From positions 26,378,880-26,442,879 of the forward strand of contig NC_059379.1 in NCBI RefSeq assembly GCF_019703515.2: a stretch of 64,000 nucleotides of DNA. Direction: 5' to 3'. The notes under the pieces were generated by a model that made no database searches, was not told the DNA's origin, and saw nothing but the letters and a program-made list of their open reading frames with translations. The stretch is from Myxocyprinus asiaticus. Taxonomy: Eukaryota; Chordata; Actinopteri; Cypriniformes; Catostomidae. Shown one piece after another: positions 12,400 through 22,300 of this stretch. Each line of letters begins with the position of its first letter. Positions within the stretch are counted from its first letter, which is position 1. Made by a program: the position numbers and the translations under genes.

Positions 12400-12402
<3 letters not shown>
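10829..12402 (+). mobile_element. Tc1/mariner element, copy 1, with IR/DR ends
   Basis: About 1574 bp with ~200-bp terminal inverted repeats starting CAGGTGCATCTCAATAAATT; the right end closes with GAGATGCACCTG. Each TIR contains two direct repeats: ATCTCAATAAATTAGAAT at 10836 and ATCTCAAAAAATTAGAAT at 11011. This is the IR/DR layout known from several fish Tc1 elements. It is inserted in a TA microsatellite. A nearly identical copy lies at 32642-34221. Confidence 0.93.
11092..12123 (+). CDS. Tc1-like transposase, open but with codon losses
   Basis: A 343-residue frame encoding a Tc1/mariner transposase, which cuts and pastes the element at TA dinucleotides. The N-terminal third is a paired-like helix-turn-helix DNA-binding domain ('[20 protein letters not shown]'). 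The catalytic part shows 'LFSDESKF' (first Asp), 'FQQDLAPAH' (second Asp) and 'SPDLNPIE' (third residue), giving DD34E spacing. Compared with the copy at 32905-33957 it lacks small in-frame pieces, including one codon right after the catalytic Glu (NPIEKWG here, NPIENLWG there). The true start may be the internal Met at 11128 (MGKTADL), since related Tc1 transposases begin MGK. It may be open but inactive. Confidence 0.85.
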   Translation: MVSQFGSLGYTIMGKTADLTVVQKTIIDTLHKEGKPQTFIAKEAGCSQSAVSKHVNRKLSGRKKCGRKRCTTNRENRSLMRIVKQNRFKNLGELHKEWTEAGVKASTTHRHVKEFGYSCRIPLVKPLLNHRQHQWHLTWAKEKKNWTVAQCSKVLFSDESKFCISFGNQGPRVWRKGGEAHSPSCLKSSVKFPQSVMIWGAMSSAGVGPLCFLKIKVTAPVYQEILEHFMLPSADQLFKDADFIFQQDLAPAHTAKSTKSWLNDHGVGVLDWPANSPDLNPIEKWGIVKRKMRNKRPKNSDELKATVKETWASIPPQQCHKLITSMPCRIEAVIKAKGAPTKY

Positions 12403-12446
<44 letters not shown>

Positions 12447-12448
<2 letters not shown>

Positions 12449-13399
12449 AAAACAACAAACCTCTTTTTAACTAACTAATATTATTTATTAAGGTTTATTT
12501 AACTCATTCAATTATTAGTTATTTTACTTATTACTTATTTAATTTCACTTCTGTTAAAATGAAGACATGGCAGTTTGCCTGAAAGAACACAAAACATTTG
12601 GATCTGTAACATGATTTACACGTGGTCCGGAGCAGGTGTTAATCTTGTTCGTACCAACTAATATTACACTTTCATGAATCCGAGAATTTACGTCAGAACA
12701 GCTTTACGAATGATTTAAACATAAATTCATACTGCTCATGTTTCATGAATGAGGCCCATTGTGCATTGAACTGCGGAAAGCTGAAAGGGACAAAAATAGT
12801 TTGTTTTAGTTTTTTGTCATCTTTTACAGTACTTACTTTTAAAAGACGCAACTTCTTCTTTAAGTGAATCTGAGGACAATAGAAATCAGGTTTTGGTTTT
12901 AGTTCCAGTAATATTTAAATATTTACTTTATTAAATTACACCTCACATATTTCAGATTTTATTAAAAAATACTGATTATCATATTACAATATTTCTTAAA
13001 AAGATGGTCCTATAAATATCCACAGAGGTCTGGGCTAAGTCCTGAATATCCACCGTCTCTAGAACCACCCCGAAGCTCAGTTAATACAGGTACTCCACAA
13101 AAAATATCTTTGAATTCTGTTCTATACATCATGTTTGCGCTTAGATTAAATGCAAGTATAATTGGGAGAAACAGTGCACTGTTATATTCGTGCATGCTGT
13201 CTTTGTCTTATTTTACTTTTTTGCACTGAATTATCATGCAGTAACACATTGACATTGTTGGGCCTCATGTATTCAGATAGAAGACAAAGGCAGGCCTAAT
13301 ACAGTTGTAAAAACCTAACTCAAGCCCCCACCTTCCAAGTCGTAAATCTTACTGATAAAAATCGCACCAAAATCAAACAAAGGGAGTCCAAAACAGACT
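12447..13399. other. Spacer, no gene recognised
   Basis: AT-rich DNA with phrases seen in fish repeats (for example 'TTCATGAATGAGGCCCATT' near 12750, echoed by 'GGGCCTCATGTATTCA' near 13260). No exon, RNA gene or complete element could be supported. Confidence 0.5.
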
Positions 13400-14720
13400 A
13401 CAAATCCATGAAGCCTTGCTCACTAAAGGATCGAACTCTCAACTCCTATTGGATGAGGCACACAACAGAACGTCCCTCAAACATGAAATCATCAGGAGTT
13501 GAAATACCTCTGAAATGCTTCCGGGATTTGCTTCCAGCGACTTTGTTCACCGAATATAGACGTAGCTCTTTGCTGCTCTCAGGTGCAACCTCGTGGCACA
13601 AGGAAGTAACGTCCGACTTGAAACTGTGGCCATACAATCTCCATCTCGCTGGATGAGTTGAGATTACTCTGTGTTCAACCGAACACTCTAACGGATCCGA
13701 AGGAGACCGCCGAGCAATTCGCATCTTCATCCGTTTGCCTACAGAAGTGAAGAGATTAAAGATTTCTCTTCCATCTTCAATCAAGTCGATGTTTCTGAGT
13801 TCTCCGCCAGCCCGCCGAGAATCAACAGCCGTGCCGCCCGCCGACAGAGCGAGGAAACGGCCTCCCGTCATCACCTGAGCCTCAAGGAACCGGGTCAGAG
13901 TTAAAGGATGGAGGAAAACACATTCTACCTGTGTCCTCATGCGATTCAAGTAAGATGTTTATGTCTGGGCAGAGATAGAATATTATAGTGTGTTATTCTT
14001 GTGTTTCAAGGTTTTTGCTTGTACAGTTTACGGATCGCCATGTCCGCTTATTATTAATACTCAGGGTATTAATTATCACGATTTTGTTTTGCTGTATTGT
14101 GGTCCAACCAAATTGGATTGTTGTGCAATTTTGCCATCGCGGGTGAGACCGCAACTGAGTTCATCCATTAAAGAGTCAAATAACGCGGGACTGTTTACGA
14201 GCCGTCCACCGCGTCTCTGAGCAATGAACTAAACAGCTGCTTTCTCTCCCACGATCGCGAAATCAGCTTTAGGGCTGTCACTTCTCTCTCTCTCTCTCGT
14301 ACTAACCACACACGCACACATACAGGCACGCGACCCCTCACAAACATTCTGGCACACATTTTTGGCTCGTAGATAGCTTAAATGCTAAAGCCCAGCTTTG
14401 TCCCTAAGCTATCGTACAAGTGGATACACGCGGTAACTGGTAGACTCCATCTCCGCCCCATTCGCGGTCATATTCCCTGGCCGGTAGTCTCACGTGACAT
14501 ACTCTCCACGAGAGTCACGTCCGCCATTTTGTGCGCGTCCCTCCTTACACACACACACCTTATGTGTTATAGGATTATTTTATTTCCATATCTAATCATA
14601 TCACTGTTTAGTTTGTAGTTGTAAGTCAGAAGTTTATTGACTGCATTGTATTAATTATTAATTGATATTACTGCATAAATAAACTTTTGTTTATATTACA
14701 AAGAGAAGTGTTTTGGTTTG
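13400..14720. repeat. Unclassified GC-richer block, possibly retroelement-derived
   Basis: This 1.3-kb block has more GC and CpG than its surroundings, a CT-rich and CA-rich segment, and a canonical AATAAA at 14678-14683 followed by a T/G-rich stretch (GTGTTTTGGTTTGTTTTG), which resembles the polyadenylation part of an LTR. No paired LTR, integrase or reverse transcriptase is visible. A 167-codon minus-strand frame (13446-13949) has no motif I recognise. It could be a solo LTR, a gene remnant or another repeat; I am not sure which. Confidence 0.3.
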
Positions 14721-14899
14721 TTTTGCATACACCTGTGTCATGCTGACGGGATGTCAGTGCTCGGATTCAAACCTTCATTCATTGTTTTTTCCAGAAAATC
14801 GATATTCTTCGGATGTCGATTTTCCTAAGAAAACAATCTAATATTGAGACTTAATATTCGGTTATTAGTCCCTGATTTCAGGGTGGTGCCCCGTCAATG

Positions 14900-15130
14900 T
14901 TAATCCTTATTAATATTCTATTGATTTTTGATAATTGATAATTATCTTTGATGATTGAATTTGAATGATCAATAAGCTAGTGTTAATTTTAATTAATGTT
15001 TCATCGATGTTAACAGTTAAAGATTATCTTTGATAATTGTTGATTTAAAGGATTCAAAAAGCTAACATTGATTCTCATCAATGTTCTATTGATTTTAATA
15101 ATTATTAATTATTGCTAATAACCAAACTTG
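14900..15130. repeat. Imperfect AT-rich tandem duplication
   Basis: Two diverged units of about 110-130 bp share 'TCAATGTT', 'TTCTATTGATTTT', 'GATTATCTTTGATAATTG' and 'AATAAGCTA/AAAAGCTAAC' in the same order. No protein is encoded. It follows the block at 13400-14720 and may be part of the same element. Confidence 0.5.
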
Positions 15131-15871
15131 CTCCTAAACGTAGCACACTACATTTACTGGAGCCCCATATGAGGTTTTAATGAGTTAGATCCAATTAATT
15201 AATTTAAATATTAATTAATATCTACAGAAATAATTATTAATTATTTCTGATAGTAACACTGATCTAAACAACCAGTAAAGCCCTACAACCTAGTGACTGA
15301 TGAATTTCATTATGAAATCAGATACCCTCCCCTCAAAATCCTTACAGAAGTGATCAAAAGAGACGCAGATTACGACCAGGTGTTAACTGGGTCATGTCTC
15401 ACCTGTACAATTGTGATCGGATCGCCCAAGATGCATCTTAATGCCAGATGTAAACAGGGCTTATCTCTGTCCATTCTCTTCCTCTACCCTCTAATAATGT
15501 CTTTCTCCAGTCTCACTCTGTCCTTTTCTTTAGTGTCTAGCTCTCTCCTCTGTCTCTGTCCTCTGACTCTTCCTCTGTCCTCTTTGGTCTCCAGTGCCAT
15601 CACTTCCTCATCTCCTCATTTGTTTCTTAATCTCATATACATTTTTATAGCTCTAACCTTTTTAACCTGTCAGCTTTCTTATTCAACCTGATCAGCCCCG
15701 TCCCACATACTTTTTCTAACCCTTGTCTACTGTATCTCATTCCCACATTTTATGTTCTTTCCCTCTTTTTTTTTTTTTTTTTTTGTCCTGGTGTATCTCA
15801 TTCTTTCTCTCTCTGTTGTGTCCCTCTCCTCTTCCTTTTCTTCCTCCCTGCTCTGGCCTCACTGGCTCCAG
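15131..15871. other. Spacer with pyrimidine-rich tract
   Basis: Contains a short fragment that looks like an interspersed repeat (about 15350-15460). It is followed by more than 350 nt of strongly C/T-biased sequence with a poly-T run at 15764-15784. The leucine- and serine-rich translations here are artefacts of this composition. Confidence 0.5.
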
Positions 15872-15984
15872 TCGGAACCCAGCAGGCTGCAGCTACTCCC
15901 CTGGCTGTCTGCGTGCAGGACCCCCATCTGATGGGCGCTGAGACACAGCCAAAAGCACAAAGCTGGACAAGCCCCATTCCCTGA
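15872..15984 (+). other. Candidate orphan terminal exon
   Basis: A long polypyrimidine tract is followed by CACTGGCTCCAG, a strong-looking splice acceptor. The next 36 codons are open, GC-richer than the surroundings, and stop at TGA 15982-15984. The translation includes 'DPHLMGAETQPKAQSW'. I do not recognise the protein, and no partner exon is visible upstream in the window. It could be the last coding exon of a neighbouring gene, an untranslated exon, or chance. Confidence 0.2.
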
Positions 15985-17257
15985 CTTCTCAACTGAGAGA
16001 GAACTCCTTGGACACCCTGCTCAAAACAGCTGAGACAGAGCATAACATATAATAATTCTTATGTACTTATTTTTAAAACATCTCAGGATCTGATCATTCC
16101 TGGCATTAGAAAATGTAAGCTGCAGTTAAAAGACATAAATAACAAGTGACACAAATAGGTCCCTTGACTCCTGGAGTATTCAAAGTACAGACTGACTGCT
16201 GATGAAAAGGTTCACAATCATTTGTATTTTTATTTCTGATTTGGTGCATTTTTGTTTCATCGAACTTTCAAATCTACCCCAAAAGATAAAAGAACCGTCA
16301 GATTTATAGATTCATACAAAGTTTAAAAATGTTTTTGCTGGAAACTGATGAATGATATTTTTGATTTCTAAACACATTAAATTATACACAGATCACAAAA
16401 TCGTTTATACTAGACCTTGTGTAGATGTTAGCAGATTTCTTTATGCAAATGTTTTAATATAATCTTCTTTCAGGACACCAATAAACACATCTTGAAAGCT
16501 ATTGGCTCTGATATGGTTTTAAATGCTGGATCCAGCAAGGTAAAACTCCAGTGTCTAAAACATCATGTTACGGCGCTCGTTCGCATAACACATTTAAGAT
16601 GGATATTGTGTTAAAGAACAGGTGTGTGTCTAGCCAGTTCTGTGCTGTATTACTGTATACAACCTTATATCATAACTGCATAGCCGTGATTCATGTCCAG
16701 AGGTGTCACACCAAGTCTGCTCAGATGAAACATGTCACGACCATAGACACAGGGCCCAATTAAAGGGAGGAATTAAATGGGACTCAGTGACCCTCTGAGG
16801 AATTTCACAAGGATGCTCTATATTCACTGTCAAACTTTGGGGTTGCACCCTGTCTTTAAGTACTTTCACCTGTTAATTAAGCCTTCCAAACTCCAGTCAA
16901 GGGGAAATGTGTGCAGCCAGACACTTTGCAAAGAAAAATGGCCAGCTCACAACTCAAGATGTCCTAATGTAAATATTTGACCAAGGTTGTGTATTGGACG
17001 CAAGTCTATTACACGTGGAGAAGGAAGTGGACTGATTTCAGTGCCATTAGCAGGTTTAGCAGGCCCTTTGGTTTGCTTAAAATCCTACTAAATTGCCTCA
17101 AAAAGCCAAGCCAAACAACCGCAGGTCAGGAAAGTTCGGTGACATTAGAACGGACAGACTCCAAAGGGTGGCGACATGTGCTCATAAGCTAACTTAGTGG
17201 CTCCATTCCCAGCTGTAAATACTGAGCCTCATCACCAAGAAGAGGAGGAGAAGGCAT
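15985..17257. other. Spacer, no gene recognised
   Basis: No splice-flanked exon, RNA gene or complete element could be supported. The small plus-strand frames at 16551-17192 show no motif. Confidence 0.5.
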
Positions 17258-17261
17258 TAAA

Positions 17262-17765
17262 GGAATGTTCTGGGTTTATTACAAGCTAGGCTCAACCAAC
17301 AGCATTTGTGGCATAATGCTGATTACCACCAAAAATTATTAACTTGTTCATTTAGGTAAAAAAAAAAAAAAAAACTACAATTGCGGTTACAGTAAGGCAC
17401 TTACCATGGAAGTGAATGGAGCCAGTCCATAAACATTAAAATACAATTTTTTTCAAAAGTATAGCAACAAGACGTAAACATTAAGCATGATAACATGACT
17501 TTTGTGTAATAATTGCTGCGTTTTCCAAAAGCATTGCACGCTTAAGTTGATTGTAGAGACCATTGGCGCAGATGGTTTCTGCAATCTATTTAGGCTTATG
17601 ATGCTTTTGGGAAACGCAGCCCTGATCTGTGTAAAGTTATATGCAATATTAGAACTTCATTGTCATGACAATGAAACCCTGTTATCCCAGTTCTGGTTAT
17701 AACTCAAGAGACAGGTTAAGAAGTGATTTTATTCCACTAAAGTCATGCTATTATGAACATTTTAC
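17262..17765. repeat. Cypriniform-type interspersed repeat with small nested fold-back
   Basis: Starts 'AAAGGAATGTTCTGGGTTTA', a phrase I know from dispersed carp/zebrafish repeats, and contains a poly-A run. Inside it, 17516-17618 is a compact fold-back: CTGCGTTTTCCAAAAGCATT on one side and ATGCTTTTGGGAAACGCAG on the other, which fits a ~100-bp MITE. Confidence 0.5.
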
Positions 17766-17769
17766 ATGT

Positions 17770-17965
17770 ATGCATTTGGCTGACACTTTCATCCAAAGCA
17801 ACTTACAGTGCCCTGATTACAGGGACAATCCCCCTGGAGCAACCTGGAGTTAAGTGCCTTGCTCAAGGACACAATGGTGGTGGTTGTGGGGATTGAACCA
17901 ACAACCTTCCACTTACCAGTTCAGTGCTTTAGTCCACTACACTACCACCACACCATGTATTATGT
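17770..17965 (+). repeat. Fish SINE-like repeat (copy 1)
   Basis: Reads 'GCATTTGGCTGACACTTTCA', 'TCCAAAGCAACTTACAGTG', 'GTGCCTTGCTCAAGGACACA' and ends 'CACTACACTACCACC'. I recognise this order from a very common teleost interspersed repeat. A reverse-oriented copy lies at about 53780-53965. Confidence 0.65.
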
Positions 17966-18139
17966 TTTGTGACTATACATTTGAAACGATATGTATGTTA
18001 GTGTTTATGGACCAGCCTCATTCACTATTATTGTAATTTTGTGACCACAATTTTTGTTTATTTCTTTCTTTCTTTATTTTTAAATGAGGGTTGAGTTGTA
18101 ATACAAATATCATTGATTGAGCTTAACTTGTATTGAACC

Positions 18140-18370
18140 TGGAACACTTCACACAAAAAGGAAAATTTTATCATTATTCTCTCCCCCTTTTGTTCTTAAC
18201 CCAAATGACTTTCGTTCTTATTTTGAACACAAAAGGAAATGTTAGGCCAAATCACTGTTCTCTTTTACTGCATCTTGGTTTTCCATACAATGAAAGTGAA
18301 TGGTGACTGAGACTTCCAACATCTGCCTTACATCTCCTTTTGTGTTACACAAGCCTACATTTAATAGTAA
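18140..18370. repeat. Fragment of fold-back repeat family B
   Basis: Carries 'CAATGAAAGTGAATGGTGACTGAG', shared with 22466-22755 and (less closely) 24592-24980. It appears to be an incomplete member of that family. Confidence 0.45.
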
Positions 18371-18689
18371 ATTGGGACAACAAATGGGCATTGCCATGAA
18401 AGCTCTGTGTTTCAAAGTTGTCTTTTCAATTCCATAGTTGTTCAGTTTTGATTTAATTAGCTAATTACACAAAAAACTCTCCAAGAACAGTGGTTCTGAT
18501 AGCATTTTGTGCCAGCTCTTAGGGGATGGTTGGTTACAGATAACTAGCTTGTTTAATGTGTGGCCTATGTGCAATAGTGTGGGCTGTGATTGCAGTGCTA
18601 CATTCTGGAGACAGAGCTAAGCTCTGACAAATGTTTTGACGGCCCGTGGGAGCTGGAGGAAGGGCTGTCTGTTTTCAGAGTGGAGAATC

Positions 18690-19056
18690 CAACATTGAAG
18701 ATAAGATAACGCATATTAACTGACTGATTGGCAATAGCCCTTCATTGGCAACACATTTCCATGCTTAAGGGATCATATGTGAAATCTAAGTATTAAACTC
18801 TCCCACACTTCAAATGAAGATAATTCCGATTCAAGAGCATGACATGCTTTCTGTTACTAATTAAGACCGCATGTTAATTTGAGTTTGCTTGCCAAAGAAA
18901 AAGCAGCATTTGTTTGTGTGCGTGCATGTGTACATACGCTCTCCGGTACAAGCCACCCAATCCTGTGCCAAGCGTGAGTCCACAGGAGGAGGGCTCAGCC
19001 GAGCCCCCTCTACTTTAAGACCCTCCCAGCAGCAGAGAGATATCAGTTACTCTCTT
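18690..19056 (+). promoter_or_regulatory. Presumed myocd promoter region
   Basis: This is the non-repetitive DNA just upstream of the first coding exon. A double GATA motif (AGATAAGATAA) lies at 18699-18709; GATA factors are established cardiac regulators. A TATA-like TACTTTAAGA lies at 19011-19020 in a locally GC-richer stretch, which would place transcription start near 19040-19050. No transcript evidence is visible, so the start site is inferred. Confidence 0.35.
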
Positions 19057-19274
19057 ATGGAGCAGAGAATCAGTGATACATGGGACCAAAGCTGAGCAGA
19101 CGCTGTGTGTCTTTTCCCAGGGAGACACTCAGTCACAGTTGTTTGTAGATGCGTAAGGAGATCTGTGCTCACTCTCGCAGGCAGGCTGTTGATATCGTGC
19201 TCTGATAGGTTGGACTGAAGTGAAAGGGCTGAAGTGAATTGATGCTTTGACACTGGAATCGTACACTGAGCAGA
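19057..19274 (+). promoter_or_regulatory. myocd 5' leader with three short uORFs
   Basis: Between the presumed start site and the main ATG are three small upstream frames: 19057-19095 (12 codons plus stop), 19149-19205 (18 codons plus stop) and 19242-19250 (ATG CTT TGA). All end before 19275. Such uORFs usually lower translation of the main frame. This holds only if the leader begins upstream of them and is unspliced. Confidence 0.4.
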
Positions 19275-19329
19275 ATGACTCTACTGGGCTCTGAACATTC
19301 CATTCTGATTCGCAGCAAGTTTAAATCAG
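19275..19329 (+). CDS. myocd: myocd coding exon 1
   Basis: Encodes residues 1-18 ([18 protein letters not shown]) plus one base of codon 19. The donor G|GTGAGA leaves phase 1. This N-terminus is specific to myocardin among the MRTF family, which fixes the start codon; A at -3 is favourable for initiation. A (TG)n microsatellite follows only a few bases into the intron. Confidence 0.95.
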
Positions 19330-19347
19330 GTGAGATATGTGTGTGTA

Positions 19348-19384
<37 letters not shown>

Positions 19385-22300
19385 TGGTGCAGGTGCTTCA
19401 CTTTTCACTTCATTTTTCACCTCATTATTTCATTTAACATGGCATGACAAATTCTTACACAAAACAATTAATAATAAGTAATATGCTTTTTTTATTCAGT
19501 AACAATATCTAAAAATGTTGCAAACATTGACATCCGATTAATATATTTATATTTAAAACATATTTAAGCCCTGGTACAGTGAATTTGATAACAGACTGCA
19601 TTCGGCGACACAAGTACCTGTTGGTCGTTGTTTAGCTCTCACCCATACTGCTTCCAAATTCTGTTTCCAAAAAGCCTGAAGTGCTTTGATACAGGGGTCA
19701 AAGGTTATCAAGAATCACCTCCATATCACTTAACCTGTCTTAGAGATGGAAGCAATACCCTCTGATCTAAATATCTATTTTTTTTTTTTTTTTTTTTCAT
19801 AAGTCAAGCTTCTGACAGCCAAGGTTTACTCCCCAGCAGACAAAATGTAGATCAGCTTTCCTCTCAAATGGTACATTTGATTCCACAGCACTCTGGTTTG
19901 GCACAGTAATGGATCACCAGACAAAATTACTGACAAAATTGAGCTCTTCCTCCAACAAAGGGAAATGACCTCTGTGCTCAAGGGAAGTAAAGACGTAATA
20001 TTCTGGTCCACACAGTGGCATGATGGGAATATCTTAAACATTGGCTTGTTGTGACCAATGCAGATTCTTGCTCTGATACTTCACAGATGTGAAGTTGTGC
20101 ACCCGTTCGTGTTGGTGTCGGCACTGACTGAAGCTCTCGTTCCATGTGTGCATAAGTATGTGATTGAGCTGGGTTGATAGGAATCTTACATTGTGTTCCC
20201 TGTGGACGTGTTTGGCTCATTGTGGTACTTCGTCAGGGACAACAGCCCACTCCCACCACTGCGTAGAGATTACGTAACCCAGCGACTCAGACGTTTGGAC
20301 AATTCCGAATGGCATCTTCTATACTGATGCCTCTTGAGGTCAAGTTGTTGAACATAGGAAATAAATATCACTAATGAGATCTCGTTAATATCTCAATTAT
20401 TTCTCCTAGACAGCAATGAGATTAACTGGAGAGCAAATGGAGACTTTTGCTTAAGTCTCCTCCTTCTTAGTTGTTTCACCTTAGAAAAATAGACAGTCAT
20501 ATTTGTCTCCTGAGCTATGCTGTAAGAAGTGGTTACCTGCAATTGTTACTTTTAGAAGCTAGTATTACCTAATCTAACCCTTAAACTTTTTTTCATAACC
20601 TAATGTATTCAGGTTGATTCAGACTTTTTAAATAATGTTTTGACTTGAATCAAACCAATTAATTTAGATGATACCTCATGAAACACATTTTTAGGTTAAC
20701 CTTTTTTTGTGTGTGTGTATATGATCCACATTTATTTTATAAACTCTTATGGTATGTCAACAACTGTCTTATATGTTTCTATTTCTATTTCTTCAAAGGA
20801 ATTTGAGGACAAACCTCTGAGATGAAAACAATACTTAAATTAAACCTAATTTAAATTAAACCTAATGAAAACATTAAATCTCCTGAGCTATAAAAGACCA
20901 ACCACCGAGTGATATAAATTTCCCTCTGGGTGAGTGCTGTTATTCCGGTTTTAAAGAGCATCACAGAGATGTTAACTGGCATTATATTAGAAAAGGGATG
21001 CAGAGTGACTTTTATAAATTGTATGACATGCCATTACAGCTGTTGGTGCAAGTGTACTGGATCGCAGGGATGGTGCCAATATTTTGGGGGGCTGTGCAGG
21101 GTACAGTGATCAGTCTGGGATGGCACCGAAATTTTGTCGGGGTTGGGGGGTGTGCTAGTGTTATATCGTCTGACCGTGGGGGGGGGTGCGAGTGTTATAT
21201 CGTCAGACTGGGGCGGTGTCTGTGAGTGGGGGGGGGGGGGGGCACATTGGGGGCCCACAAAATGTATTGAAGCTTTTCAATGCCAGTATTTAAAAGTTTG
21301 AAAGTTTTCAAAGCAGCATTTAAACTTTGAAATAATAGCACAGTGAACATTAAAAACCGTTAAACTGCATCATGTTGTTTGTCTTTGTGTATGCATATGT
21401 GTGGGTGGGTGGATAAAATGCTCACAGAATGCTTGATAAAAGGGTTTGTCCTCTGGTGGAATCAGTCAGTTCTCCCAGCATACAGTCTCTCTGTGGCCCA
21501 TTCACGCATGGGTAATTAACAACTTTTCATATGTCCTTCACTAAATCTCAGAGCTGAAATTAAACAAGCAACTGCACTGTAGATCTTTGTTATATCTAAC
21601 AGCTTATCTTAGACATTGAGTCTAATGTTCAGAATAGTAGTAGATCAACAGGGGTTTTTCAGTGACAGATTCTTAAATATGGACTTTTAAATTAACAACT
21701 TTAAAATATGGACCAAACATACTGGGACCACACAATTCAACTGTCATCTGTAAAAGTGCCCCTGGCTCCCATGGCAACAGCTGTCTGTGTGATGTTTAAG
21801 CTGGCATTTGGTGGTGTCATGAACTTTAAGTTCTGGTTGAGATGCATCACCATGTGCACAAGCATAAACTAACCTCAAAGTATGAACGCACATGTGACAG
21901 GAGGTGCCTGTGTCATGTCAAGATTACAGCCTTGCTATTTACAGGCAATGTAGTTAACATCAAAAGTTCAAGGCAATTGTTTAGTCGTGCAGTCTTTCTG
22001 ATATAGCTCATGATATTTTAGTTTAATAGAGTTACACAACTGAAATAAGCTGTTTTTTTTTTTTTACGAAACGAGGACAAAGTGTGTTCAATAATTTATA
22101 CTCACAATATGTTACAAATTTTAATGGGGATATTTTATCGTAGCATGTGTATTGTGAAATTGCATAATTATTGTGTAATTATTTGTCATCATTTGGACAA
22201 ATTGTACAGGGTACAAGTTGTTTTTGCAGGTATAGCCTATGCCTTGAAGACAACCGCTGCAGCTATTTTTGTACTATTGAGTCAGCTCATCTGGTTTTGA

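Noticed and set aside
13446..13949. 167-codon minus-strand open frame
   Set aside because: No recognised motif, no splice context, and located in a block that looks repeat-derived. Length alone is explained by the higher GC.
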